Shown one piece after another: positions 1 through 6,312 of a DNA stretch of 11,061 bases. The notes below the pieces were generated by a model that saw nothing but the letters and a program-made list of their open reading frames with translations, searched no databases and was not told the DNA's origin. This stretch comes from Candidatus Omnitrophota bacterium. Its GTDB lineage: Bacteria; Omnitrophota; Gorgyraeia; Gygaellales; Profunditerraquicolaceae. Location: NCBI GenBank assembly GCA_018825725.1, contig JAHKBC010000059.1, forward strand, positions 1 to 11,061, in the 5' to 3' direction. The position numbers and the translations under genes are program-made. Numbering within the stretch: the stretch's first letter is position 1; the number at the start of each line of letters is the position of its first letter.

Positions 1-8
1 CAGACTTG

Positions 9-30
9 CCCGCCAAACTGCCTTGGCGGG
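9..30. repeat. GC-rich inverted repeat (hairpin)
   Basis: Two perfect 8-base arms, CCCGCCAA at 9-16 and TTGGCGGG at 23-30, enclose a 6-base loop. It directly abuts a second hairpin at 31-51, and bases 25-36 could instead pair as GGCGG/CCGCC, so the two hairpins compete with a third fold. It lies downstream of the tRNA-Pro gene on the minus strand. No T-run follows, so a simple intrinsic terminator is not supported. It is probably part of a dispersed palindromic repeat. Confidence 0.75.
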
Positions 31-51
31 TCCGCCACGCTTTGTGGCGGA
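31..51. repeat. Dispersed palindromic repeat, copy 1
   Basis: Perfect 8-base arms TCCGCCAC (31-38) and GTGGCGGA (44-51) surround the 5-base loop GCTTT. The element plus the following two A residues matches 4574-4596 at 20 of 23 positions. Two of the three differences are in the loop and one is in the right arm. This marks a repeat family present at least twice within 4.6 kb. Its function is unknown. Confidence 0.8.
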
Positions 52-90
52 AACTTTTAAAGGACTTCTCTTTCCGCGTGCATTATTTAA

Positions 91-165
91 TCGGGGCGGA
101 CAGACTTGAACTGTCGACCTCTTGCTCCCAAAGCAAGCGCTCTAGCCAAACTGAGCCACGCCCCG
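91..165 (-). tRNA. tRNA-Pro (anticodon UGG)
   Basis: Reading the minus strand from 165 to 91, a full 75-nt cloverleaf folds. The acceptor stem is CGGGGCG/CGCCCCG, with a GCTC/GAGC D stem. The anticodon stem CTTGC/GCAAG encloses the 7-base loop TTTGGGA, giving anticodon TGG. A 5-base variable loop follows, then T stem GACAG/CTGTC with loop TTCAAGT. C1:G72 and discriminator A73 are the identity bases usual for bacterial tRNA-Pro. The CCA end is not encoded, since the next bases are TT, so it must be added after transcription. The tRNA lies 70 nt downstream of the GAF-GGDEF gene on the same strand. Confidence 0.97.
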
Positions 166-235
166 TGATTTTCTATATTCTCTAATTACCGCAAAAATCA
201 TCCCGAGTTTTGCCACCACGCCCAACTGTAAAATG

Positions 236-1297
236 CTACTTTCCGACAAATACAGAATTTTTACCTTCATGACTCTTAGCCTGCGCTAAAGCGTTATTTA
301 GCCGCTCGAGTAATTCTTTATTATTTAAACCAATTTTGTGTTCAACCACCCCTATACTAACCGTAAGCCTGGCCATACTCAACGAAGAATCTCTCTGGGC
401 ACTATTAGTAAAAACTGCCGCAGCTACTTTCTGACGAATCCTTTCTGCAGTAGCCACAGCCTCTTTAAGCCTGGTCTCGGGAAGTATAACAGATAATTCT
501 TCCGGTCCGTATCGGCTGGCCAAATCAACATTACGGATATTTTCTTTAATTATCCTGGCAATATGTTGTAAGGCAACGTTACCCGCAGCATAACCGTGTT
601 CCTGATTATAAGAAGAAAAGTTATCTATATCCACCAGGATCAAACTCATTGCCCTTTTATAGCGTTCGGCGCGGTAAATCTCTTCCTGAAGCTGCTCTTG
701 AAAATAAGGATGGTTATACAACCCGGTCAACTGATCTGTTATCGTAAGCTTCTTATTCTTATCCAACAACCTTATATTCTCGATATATAAGGCCAAATGA
801 TGCGCAATGAAATCTATAGAGCGCAGGTCATCGGGCGTGAAATTGTCCTTATCCTTTTTGTCAGTCAAACATATTACCCCCAACACCCCATCGCGAGTCT
901 TTAAGGGCACTATAATAAAAGACAGGCTTAAATATCTGCATAACCTCTCCTGGTTAAATTCCGGAAATTGATCCCTTACATTCTCAACCAAAAAAGGAGT
1001 CTTTTCCTTGGCAACCTTCCCGGCAAAAGATTCTCCGACCTTAACCCTTATATTCTTTAGCTGCGGATTTAAACCCACCCCTGCCTGCAGATAAAGCTCA
1101 TTACTGGCCTCATCGAGCAGCATGCAAGAGACCCTGCCTACCTTAAATACTTCGGCAATCTTATTTACAAAAGCATTAATGACTTCCTCAACCCCATCTT
1201 CAAATGCCAGGGAATTTATATAAGAACATATTTCAAAGACCAGATTAACAAGTCGATCACCAACGGATGAGCTATTTTTATGTTTTTGCGCCGGCAT
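236..1297 (-). CDS. GAF-GGDEF domain protein with divergent GGDEF signature
   Basis: This soluble 353-residue protein has no signal peptide or membrane segment. Residues about 18-175 form a GAF sensor domain, and residues about 185-350 form a GGDEF (diguanylate cyclase family) domain. Family landmarks are DQLTGLYN at 188-195, VDIDNF at 222-227 and SIGV at 314-317. The signature loop reads GPEEL (264-268) instead of GG(D/E)EF. The DxxxFK Lys is replaced by Ser228. The inhibitory-site motif RxxD is intact as RNVD (255-258), five residues before the signature. Mg-binding acids Asp223 and Glu266 appear present, so weak cyclase activity or a c-di-GMP-binding role are both possible. The ATG at 1297 is preceded by AGGAG (1305-1309) and by its own promoter. 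It probably forms a separate transcription unit from rdgB. Confidence 0.92.
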   Translation of the reverse strand: MPAQKHKNSSSVGDRLVNLVFEICSYINSLAFEDGVEEVINAFVNKIAEVFKVGRVSCMLLDEASNELYLQAGVGLNPQLKNIRVKVGESFAGKVAKEKTPFLVENVRDQFPEFNQERLCRYLSLSFIIVPLKTRDGVLGVICLTDKKDKDNFTPDDLRSIDFIAHHLALYIENIRLLDKNKKLTITDQLTGLYNHPYFQEQLQEEIYRAERYKRAMSLILVDIDNFSSYNQEHGYAAGNVALQHIARIIKENIRNVDLASRYGPEELSVILPETRLKEAVATAERIRQKVAAAVFTNSAQRDSSLSMARLTVSIGVVEHKIGLNNKELLERLNNALAQAKSHEGKNSVFVGK

Positions 1298-1316
1298 AGC
1301 CCGTCTCCTTTTTTTA

Positions 1317-1345
1317 AGTATAACACCCTATTTTAGGTTTGTCAA
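1317..1345 (-). promoter_or_regulatory. Near-consensus sigma70-type promoter for the GAF-GGDEF gene
   Basis: On the minus strand a perfect -35 box TTGACA (1345-1340) is followed by a 17-nt spacer and -10 box TATACT (1322-1317). The TGA stop codon of rdgB forms part of the -35 box. A start site about seven bases past the -10 box would fall near 1310, just before the Shine-Dalgarno AGGAG (1309-1305), giving an untranslated leader of only about 12-14 nt. This is the strongest promoter match seen in the window. Confidence 0.82.
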
Positions 1346-1962
1346 AAAAGCGGCTTCTTGACTTTCTTAAAATACTTTATTATAGGCCCTTTAATCTTTT
1401 TTAAAGCCCGATAGCGGTGGCTCATCGAGTGTTTTATATATGGCCCTAATTCGGCAAATGTCTTCTTGAATTTAGGAATAACAAAAAGCGGATCATAGCC
1501 AAAACCATGATTACCCCTGGCTTTAAGGCCGATAGACCCGCAGCATTTGCCCTCAACCGTTTGGATAAGGCCAAACTTATCTGCAATGGCTACCGCGCAC
1601 TGGTAATATCCCTTGCGTTTTTTAACCGGATAACCGGATAACTCCTTTAATAATTTTATGTTGTTTTGGCTGTCGCTTTTATTCTTGCCGGAATAGCGGC
1701 TAGACCTTACTCCGGGCCTGCCTCCTAAAGCCTTAACACAAAGCCCGGAATCTTCACCCAGGGTGAGCTTGCCGCTAAGGCGCGCCAAGCAAACAGCCTT
1801 TTTTATCGCATTCGCCTTAAAGGTAGAACCATTCTCGACAATCCTCGGAGAACCAGGGTAATCCCTCAAAGAAGTTATTTTGAGATTTAACCCTTTTAAA
1901 ATCTCTTTTATCTCCTGGAATTTCTTAATATTTTTAGTAGCTACTAATAATTCCTGCCTCAT
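1342..1962 (-). CDS. rdgB: XTP/dITP pyrophosphatase (RdgB/HAM1 family)
   Basis: This cytoplasmic house-cleaning enzyme hydrolyses non-canonical purine triphosphates (ITP, dITP, XTP) to monophosphate and pyrophosphate, keeping deaminated bases out of DNA and RNA. Its 206 residues match the usual length of about 200. Family motifs appear in order. The N-terminal ATKNIKKFQE (8-17) is a variant of ATxNxGKxxE. TFKANA follows at 47-52. GEDSGL (69-74) includes metal-site Asp71, and the usual first Asp is replaced by Glu. Then come GRPGVRSSRYSG (81-92), GFGYDP (153-158) and SHRYRAL (181-187). The C-terminus is unusually lysine-rich. It starts 14 nt after the rph stop with no clear Shine-Dalgarno, suggesting translational coupling to rph. 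The rph-rdgB order is a common bacterial pairing. Confidence 0.94.
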   Translation of the reverse strand: MRQELLVATKNIKKFQEIKEILKGLNLKITSLRDYPGSPRIVENGSTFKANAIKKAVCLARLSGKLTLGEDSGLCVKALGGRPGVRSSRYSGKNKSDSQNNIKLLKELSGYPVKKRKGYYQCAVAIADKFGLIQTVEGKCCGSIGLKARGNHGFGYDPLFVIPKFKKTFAELGPYIKHSMSHRYRALKKIKGPIIKYFKKVKKPLF

Positions 1963-1976
1963 AAAATAAATACCGC

Positions 1977-2690
1977 TTAAATAATACCGTTTAACAAATT
2001 CCTTTGAATATTAATCAGCTCTTCAATTCCTTTTTGCGCCAGAGTAAGCATGTTATCCATCTGCTTGCGGTTAAATGTTTTTCTTTCGGCAGTACCCTGG
2101 ATCTCGATGAATTCGCCTTTAGAAGTCATAATGATATTCATATCTACTTCTGCCTTAGAATCCTCTTCATAACAAAGGTCCAGTAACATATCCCCTCCGA
2201 CAATACCCACGCTTGTAGCGGCCACATAATCGCTTAGAGGAACCCGGGTTAAAACCCCAAGCTTGACCAATTTATTGAATGCGTCGGCCAACGCCAGGAA
2301 ACTTCCCGTTATAGATGCCGTACGTGTTCCGCCGTCACCCTGAATAACATCGCAATCAATCCAGACTGTACGCTCTCCCATTTGCTGCATATTGGTTACG
2401 CTGCGCAGCGACCTTCCGATCAAACGCTGAATCTCATAAGTCCTGCCTGAATCTTTACCGCGGGAGATTCTGCTCTGGCACGAACGCGGAAGCATGCCAT
2501 ATTCAGCAGTAACCCAACCCTTACCTGAATTTTTAAGAAAAGGCGGGACAGAATCTTCTACCGAAGCGCTGCAGATAACCTTGGTATTTCCCATTTCTAT
2601 CAAACACGAACCTTCGGCATATTTTAAAAAATTACGTGTAATATTTACTCTTCTTATCTGATCGGGCATTCTTGCGTCTATCCGTGCCAT
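1977..2690 (-). CDS. rph: Ribonuclease PH
   Basis: RNase PH is a phosphate-dependent 3'-5' exoribonuclease that trims tRNA 3' ends, acting as a hexameric ring. The 237-residue protein aligns along the family's full length. Recognisable blocks are an opening with PDQIRRV (9-15), [13 protein letters not shown] (57-69), the [11 protein letters not shown] helix (86-96), [18 protein letters not shown] (112-129) with phosphate-site Arg123, and a C-terminal [11 protein letters not shown] segment (175-185) carrying catalytic acids Asp177 and Asp183. The ATG follows GGAGAG at a proper distance. It lies 18 nt after the fumarase beta gene and 14 nt before rdgB, so it is almost certainly in the same transcript as both. 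Trimming of tRNA ends fits a genome where at least one tRNA lacks an encoded CCA. Confidence 0.97.
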   Translation of the reverse strand: MARIDARMPDQIRRVNITRNFLKYAEGSCLIEMGNTKVICSASVEDSVPPFLKNSGKGWVTAEYGMLPRSCQSRISRGKDSGRTYEIQRLIGRSLRSVTNMQQMGERTVWIDCDVIQGDGGTRTASITGSFLALADAFNKLVKLGVLTRVPLSDYVAATSVGIVGGDMLLDLCYEEDSKAEVDMNIIMTSKGEFIEIQGTAERKTFNRKQMDNMLTLAQKGIEELINIQRNLLNGII

Positions 2691-2708
2691 ACTCTCTCCG
2701 TTTCTTTT

Positions 2709-3257
2709 CTACTTTTTAGTTTTATAAATACTTCTACCTCTGCAATCTATCCCAACGAACAAAGGCAAATCTTTTACTTCCAATTCGTATATCGCTCCAG
2801 GACCCAGGTCTTTATAAGCAATAACCCTTGCTTTTTTAATGTATTTATTTAAAAAAGCAGCGCAGCCGGCAAAAGTTAGGAAATGTACTGCTTTATATTT
2901 CTTTATTGCAGCGCAAACTCCGGGAGAACGATCTCCCTTGCCAATCATACCTTTTAATCCTAGCTTAAGAAGCTGCGGCGTAAATTCATCCATGCGCCTG
3001 CTGGTTGTCGGGCCGCAAGAACCGATTATCTTACCGGGAGGCGTTTTAGTCGGACCGCAATAGTAAATAACAGCATTCTCAATATTAAAAGGTAATCCTT
3101 TATCTCTACCTCTACCTTTGCCTATACCTTTGTCTCTTACTAATCTCTTATGCGCCTGATCCCTGGCAGTATAAATTATTCCGCTTAATAAAACTTCATC
3201 ACCGGCTTTTAATCGTTGAACACTTTTTTTGTTTAAGGGAGTGTATATTTTAATCAT
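2709..3257 (-). CDS. fumB: Fumarate hydratase class I, beta subunit (C-terminal type)
   Basis: This is the small subunit of a two-subunit Fe-S hydro-lyase that interconverts fumarate and (S)-malate. Its 182 residues correspond to the C-terminal part of single-chain class I fumarases and to TtdB. Visible blocks are GDEVLLSGIIYTARDQAHKR (19-38), the active-site segment CGPTTSRRMD (81-90), GMIGKGDRS (103-111) and a final GIDCRGRSIY (169-178). Residues 42-53 are a low-complexity run alternating Gly/Asp with basic residues, encoded by tandem hexamers. Homologues usually have an ordinary loop there. The ATG at 3257 has only a weak ribosome site and follows the alpha gene by 14 nt, suggesting coupling. 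Tartrate dehydratase cannot be excluded by motifs alone. The symbol denotes the beta subunit, not E. coli FumB. Confidence 0.91.
   Translation of the reverse strand: MIKIYTPLNKKSVQRLKAGDEVLLSGIIYTARDQAHKRLVRDKGIGKGRGRDKGLPFNIENAVIYYCGPTKTPPGKIIGSCGPTTSRRMDEFTPQLLKLGLKGMIGKGDRSPGVCAAIKKYKAVHFLTFAGCAAFLNKYIKKARVIAYKDLGPGAIYELEVKDLPLFVGIDCRGRSIYKTKK
3099..3134 (-). repeat. Tandem hexamer array inside the fumarase beta gene
   Basis: Six consecutive 6-base units on the minus strand read GACAAA, GGTATA, GGCAAA, GGTAGA, GGTAGA, GATAAA. They are in frame and encode six dipeptides, residues 42-53 of the beta subunit: DK, GI, GK, GR, GR, DK. A 6-base unit can expand or contract without a frameshift, as expected for a slippage-generated loop. 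Confidence 0.85.
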
Positions 3258-3271
3258 CCTGATATATAATC

Positions 3272-4120
3272 CTATAAACTGCTACTGGCGCTGCGCAAAG
3301 CATGACAACTGATATTTACCGCAACCGGCAATCCGGCAATATGAGTCGGATACGTTTCGATATTTACGCCTAAACAAGTAACCTTACCGCCAAAACCCAT
3401 GGGGCCAATACTTAACCTATTAATTTCATCCAATAATTGTTTCTCCAGTTTACAGGTCAATCTGTCGACTGTCGAGTGTCGAATGTCGATTTTTTTTAGT
3501 AAGGCTTTTTTAGCCATTAAACAAGCGTAATCAGCAGTCCCTCCAATACCCACTCCCACAATATAAGGCGGGCAAGCATCCGGGCCAGCATCTTTAACAG
3601 TATCAACAATAAATTTTTTAACCTCTTGGATCCTGGCTGTAGGATTAAACATCTTTAACCTGGCTTTATTCTCGCAACCAAAACCTTTAGGTAATATAGT
3701 AATCTTTAATTTATTTCCGAGAACAATATTCATATGAATCATAGCCGGATTATATTGGCCCCTACCGCGGAATAAAGGGTCTTTTACAATCGAATTCCTG
3801 AAAAAACCCTCTTTGTATCCTTTTTCAATTCCCCTGTTAATCGCCTTTTTTAAGTCGCCTTTAATTATAACCTCCTGGCCCAGCTCCACAAAAACACAGG
3901 GCATTCCTGTGTCCTGGCAGATAGCCAGCTTTTCTTCTCTGGCTATTGCGGCATTATCTATAATTGCCTTCAGGACTTTCCTGCCCCTTTGGTTTTTCTC
4001 CTGAAGATAAGCCCTGCGCAAAGCCGAATAAACATCCCTTCTTAAAATCAGGTTAGCTTCTATAGCAAGCCTGGCAACCAGCTTTTCAATTTGTACAGTT
4101 TTTATAATTTTCATTATCAC
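3272..4120 (-). CDS. fumA: Fumarate hydratase class I, alpha subunit (N-terminal type)
   Basis: This is the large, [4Fe-4S]-bearing subunit of the two-subunit class I fumarase, working in the TCA cycle or its reductive branch with the beta subunit just downstream. Numbered from the GTG at 4120, the protein has 282 residues. Motifs include ICQDTGMP (67-74), PKGFGCENKA (144-153), DACPPYIVGVGIGG (181-194), IGPMGFGG (238-245) and THIAGLPVAVNISCHA (259-274). Cys68, Cys183 and Cys272 are the probable cluster ligands by family position. The GTG at 4120 or the ATG at 4114 may be the true start. AGGG lies upstream of both, and the ATG has the more usual spacing. A heptamer array encodes residues about 210-219, in a loop that varies in the family. 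It follows queF by 13 nt. The symbol denotes the alpha subunit. Confidence 0.92.
   Translation of the reverse strand: MIMKIIKTVQIEKLVARLAIEANLILRRDVYSALRRAYLQEKNQRGRKVLKAIIDNAAIAREEKLAICQDTGMPCVFVELGQEVIIKGDLKKAINRGIEKGYKEGFFRNSIVKDPLFRGRGQYNPAMIHMNIVLGNKLKITILPKGFGCENKARLKMFNPTARIQEVKKFIVDTVKDAGPDACPPYIVGVGIGGTADYACLMAKKALLKKIDIRHSTVDRLTCKLEKQLLDEINRLSIGPMGFGGKVTCLGVNIETYPTHIAGLPVAVNISCHALRSASSSL
3464..3491. repeat. Tandem heptamer array inside the fumarase alpha gene
   Basis: Four adjacent 7-base units on the plus strand read GTCGACT, GTCGAGT, GTCGAAT, GTCGATT. They lie wholly within coding sequence and encode about ten residues (KIDIRHSTVD, minus strand), leaving the frame intact. The unit resembles the one at 4611-4638 (GTGAACT type): both are 7 bases long, begin with GT and mostly end in T. 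Confidence 0.88.
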
Positions 4121-4133
4121 TTATCCCTATATA

Positions 4134-4535
4134 CTACATACTCTGTTTTTTATATTCCCTTATCACCGTTGTTTTAATTCCGCCGCGAGGATTAAATTCA
4201 GTTACAATCTTTGCCCAGCGCGGTTTGCAAGCCCTAACAAAATCATCAAGAATGCGGTTAGTTAAATGTTCGTGAAATATCCCGATATCCCGATAGAAAA
4301 TCGTATACATCTTCAATGACTTTAATTCTATGCAATATTTATCCGGAGAATATTCTATTCTTATAAAGGCGTAATCAGGTAATCCGGTCTTAGGACAGAT
4401 ACAGCTGAATTCCGGGACTTCTATGTTTATGACATAAGGCTTGTCCGCATACTGATTCTCCCAAACTTCGATATCCGGAGTCTTTAATTTGCGCACATTG
4501 CCTTGTAAATCTTCATAAGCGGATTTCTTTTTCAT
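4134..4535 (-). CDS. queF: NADPH-dependent 7-cyano-7-deazaguanine reductase (preQ1 synthase)
   Basis: QueF reduces the nitrile of preQ0 to the aminomethyl group of preQ1 using two NADPH, the last step before the base is inserted into tRNA by Tgt. At 133 residues it is a type I (single-domain, B. subtilis-like) QueF. FSCICPKTGLPD (43-54) carries the probable catalytic Cys47, which forms the thioimide, and Asp54. The QueF hallmark ELKSLKMY (70-77) is followed by YRDIGIFHEH (81-90), whose Glu89 is the likely substrate-binding acid. The ATG at 4535 has GGAG ten nt upstream. It is separated from queE by a 101-nt gap holding a palindrome and a heptamer array, so it may be expressed somewhat independently. 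It probably leads into the fumarase genes 13 nt downstream. Confidence 0.96.
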   Translation of the reverse strand: MKKKSAYEDLQGNVRKLKTPDIEVWENQYADKPYVINIEVPEFSCICPKTGLPDYAFIRIEYSPDKYCIELKSLKMYTIFYRDIGIFHEHLTNRILDDFVRACKPRWAKIVTEFNPRGGIKTTVIREYKKQSM

Positions 4536-4573
4536 TGCTGTTTATCTCCAAACTGTTTTTTAGCCTAAGTTGG

Positions 4574-4594
4574 TCCGCCACGTTCTGCGGCGGA
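4574..4594. repeat. Dispersed palindromic repeat, copy 2
   Basis: Arms TCCGCCAC (4574-4581) and GCGGCGGA (4587-4594) flank the loop GTTCT, giving an 8-position stem with one A:C mismatch. It matches the element at 31-51. It lies between queE and queF, about 40 nt upstream of the queF start, where the transcript would form a stable hairpin. No T-run follows it on the minus strand. Confidence 0.78.
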
Positions 4595-4610
4595 AATCGT
4601 ACTCTGCACT

Positions 4611-4638
4611 GTGAACCGTCAACTGTGAACTGTGACCT
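4611..4638. repeat. Tandem heptamer array overlapping the queE stop codon
   Basis: Four adjacent 7-base units on the plus strand read GTGAACC, GTCAACT, GTGAACT, GTGACCT. The last unit runs through two bases of the queE TAG stop (4637-4639), so the array begins exactly where the gene ends. It sits next to the palindrome at 4574-4594 and resembles the array inside the fumarase alpha gene. Confidence 0.85.
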
Positions 4639-5308
4639 ATCTTATTCCTAATACCTTATGCATCTGCGGCAATACTCTCACTCTTAAATCCATTTTCTCG
4701 ATGATCTCTTTAAACCTATCCATTTTCACGCTAATAGCTGACAAATCATCAAAACTATTCGGCTGCAGGATAAAATATGCATTGGGATGGCATTGCCTGA
4801 CTAATTCTGCCGCTTTAATTAAATCCGCTTGCGTAGTGGTATGACAAATCACTAATTTTAAGAAAACTTCTCTACTGCGCGCGACCTGAAGGAAGTCTGA
4901 GTGCTCCTGCCAAAAACTCACTAATCCCGTAGAACTGGGAAGCTTCAAATCCATAGAGATTATATCGGTATAATCCACAACCTTTGCAAGCTCAAAAGGA
5001 AGTGTACCGTTTGTCTCTAAATAATTAACAAATCCGTCTTGCTTAGTCAAAATCATAATCTCTTTTAAAAAATCCAACTGCATGAGCGGTTCGCCTCCGG
5101 TGAAAGACAGCACCTTAGATATTTCCAAATAGCCTTTTATGTATTTTAATACCTCATCCGGTGTGTACTCATAAAAATACTCAAGCTTTGTGTCGCAGAA
5201 ATTACAATTCAGGTTACAGCCGAAAAAACGCACAAATACTTGCGCCTGGCCAGTAAACGGGCCTTCACCCTGAATACTCTCGAATATCTCCGCAACTCTA
5301 CCTATCAT
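4637..5308 (-). CDS. queE: 7-carboxy-7-deazaguanine synthase (radical SAM)
   Basis: QueE rearranges 6-carboxytetrahydropterin, made by QueD, into 7-carboxy-7-deazaguanine using SAM, a [4Fe-4S] cluster and Mg2+. The 223-residue protein opens with ESIQGEGPFTG (10-20), the substrate and SAM-binding signature of the family. The radical-SAM motif CNLNCNFC (31-38) gives cluster ligands Cys31, Cys35 and Cys38. FTGGEP follows, then ETNGT and DLKLPSS, all typical of QueE. The ATG at 5308 lies inside queC with an 11-nt overlap and has AAGGA about nine nt upstream, so translation is coupled to queC. Its stop codon is touched by a heptamer repeat array. Confidence 0.96.
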   Translation of the reverse strand: MIGRVAEIFESIQGEGPFTGQAQVFVRFFGCNLNCNFCDTKLEYFYEYTPDEVLKYIKGYLEISKVLSFTGGEPLMQLDFLKEIMILTKQDGFVNYLETNGTLPFELAKVVDYTDIISMDLKLPSSTGLVSFWQEHSDFLQVARSREVFLKLVICHTTTQADLIKAAELVRQCHPNAYFILQPNSFDDLSAISVKMDRFKEIIEKMDLRVRVLPQMHKVLGIR

Positions 5309-5966
5309 GCAAGGGATCCTTTAAACCAGCCTCGAGAAAACCTTTTGCCCGATATAAACAACTATCGCATTTTCCGCACGGAAGCCTGGCGCCCTGATAA
5401 CAAGACCAGGTTAACTCCAGGGGCACTTTGAGGCTATTAGCCAGCCACACAATCTCTTTCTTACTGCTATTGATTAAGGGAACTTCTATTGCTATGCCCT
5501 TGTCTTTACTTCCGGCTTTTGTCCCTTTTTTAACCACTTCTTTAAATGCACTAAAGAATTCTTTGCGGCAATCCGGGTATCCGGAATAATCCTCGGTATG
5601 AGCTCCGATAAATATCGCCCGGGCATTAATTGCCTCGGCGCAGGATAAAGCAAAACTTAAGAATATAATATTTCTTGCCGGTACGTATGTCGAAGGTATA
5701 CTCCTGGAATGAATATCGCCCTTGGGCAGCTTAACCTTTTTATCCAGAAGCGTAGAGCCTTTCCAGGGCAGATTTATTTTTACTAAATGCGCATTACAAC
5801 CGGCGCGCCTGGCAATTCTTTGCGCTGCTGTTATTTCTTTTCTGTGCCGCTGGCCGTAATCAAAAATAAGACAAGTAGCATCATATCCGCTCCTCTTGGC
5901 CAAATAAAGCAGAGTAGCCGAATCCATGCCCCCGGATAATAAAATAACTCCCCTTTTACGGTTCAT
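5298..5966 (-). CDS. queC: 7-cyano-7-deazaguanine (preQ0) synthase
   Basis: QueC is an ATP- and ammonia-dependent enzyme that converts 7-carboxy-7-deazaguanine to preQ0. It has 222 residues, typical for the family. The N-terminal PP-loop LLSGGMDSAT (9-18) binds ATP, and FDYGQRHRKE (35-44) follows. YVPARN (94-99) and GAHTEDYSGYPDCR (121-134) line the active site. A zinc knuckle is formed by Cys189, Cys197, Cys200 and Cys203 (CYQG...PCGKCDSC). The ATG at 5966 overlaps the end of queD by 11 nt, and the gene overlaps queE by 11 nt, indicating a tightly coupled queD-queC-queE message. Confidence 0.97.
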   Translation of the reverse strand: MNRKRGVILLSGGMDSATLLYLAKRSGYDATCLIFDYGQRHRKEITAAQRIARRAGCNAHLVKINLPWKGSTLLDKKVKLPKGDIHSRSIPSTYVPARNIIFLSFALSCAEAINARAIFIGAHTEDYSGYPDCRKEFFSAFKEVVKKGTKAGSKDKGIAIEVPLINSSKKEIVWLANSLKVPLELTWSCYQGARLPCGKCDSCLYRAKGFLEAGLKDPLHDR

Positions 5967-6312
5967 ATATTGCGGAGCTTGTATTATTCTCCCAGACAGT
6001 AACCGACACTAAACAAGGGATTCTCTTAATCAGGCTGTCAAAGATATATTTGGCAATATTTTCGGATGTGGGATTAATCTTCTTAAAATAAGGTATCTTA
6101 TTCAGGTATTTATGGTCAAGGGCATCAAGAAAATCATTCAGTATCGACTTAATATGCTTAAAATCAAGCACAAAACCTAGCCTATCCAGATTCTTCTTTG
6201 CCGCTACCAATTCCACTCTCCAATTATGCCCGTGTAAATCTTCGCATCTGCCGCGGTACCCCCGCAGGTTATGCGCCGAACTAAAATTCGCTTCTACCCT
6301 GACCTTATACAT
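5956..6312 (-). CDS. queD: 6-carboxy-5,6,7,8-tetrahydropterin synthase
   Basis: QueD is a zinc enzyme of the 6-pyruvoyl-tetrahydropterin synthase fold. It turns 7,8-dihydroneopterin triphosphate into 6-carboxytetrahydropterin, the first committed step to queuosine. The 118-residue protein has zinc ligands His14 (SSAHNL), His27 and His29 (LHGHNW), catalytic Cys23 (GRCEDLHGH), ALDHKYLN (64-71) with catalytic His67, PTSENIAKYI (81-90) and the final VTVWEN with substrate-binding Glu108. Its ATG overlaps the murI stop (ATGTATAA, 8 nt). No folE gene for the preceding step is in the window, so the pterin substrate must come from elsewhere in the genome. Confidence 0.95.
   Translation of the reverse strand: MYKVRVEANFSSAHNLRGYRGRCEDLHGHNWRVELVAAKKNLDRLGFVLDFKHIKSILNDFLDALDHKYLNKIPYFKKINPTSENIAKYIFDSLIKRIPCLVSVTVWENNTSSAIYEP

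Noticed and set aside
1..90. Intrinsic terminator after tRNA-Pro
   Set aside because: The hairpins lack a following T-run on the minus strand and one matches a repeat found elsewhere.
101..120. Heptamer-like bases (ACTGTCGACC) in the tRNA-Pro T arm
   Set aside because: They are required by the T stem and loop of the tRNA, so the likeness to the heptamer arrays is coincidental.
4536..4636. Possible preQ1 riboswitch before queF, suggested by the A-rich stretch CTAAAAAACAG
   Set aside because: No pseudoknot-forming P1 stem and loop of the preQ1-I type could be built around the A-rich tail, and the gap is explained mostly by repeats.
4637..5966. TAG recoded as a sense codon
   Set aside because: The TAG-ended proteins stop at normal family lengths with complete motifs, and read-through would run into neighbouring genes.
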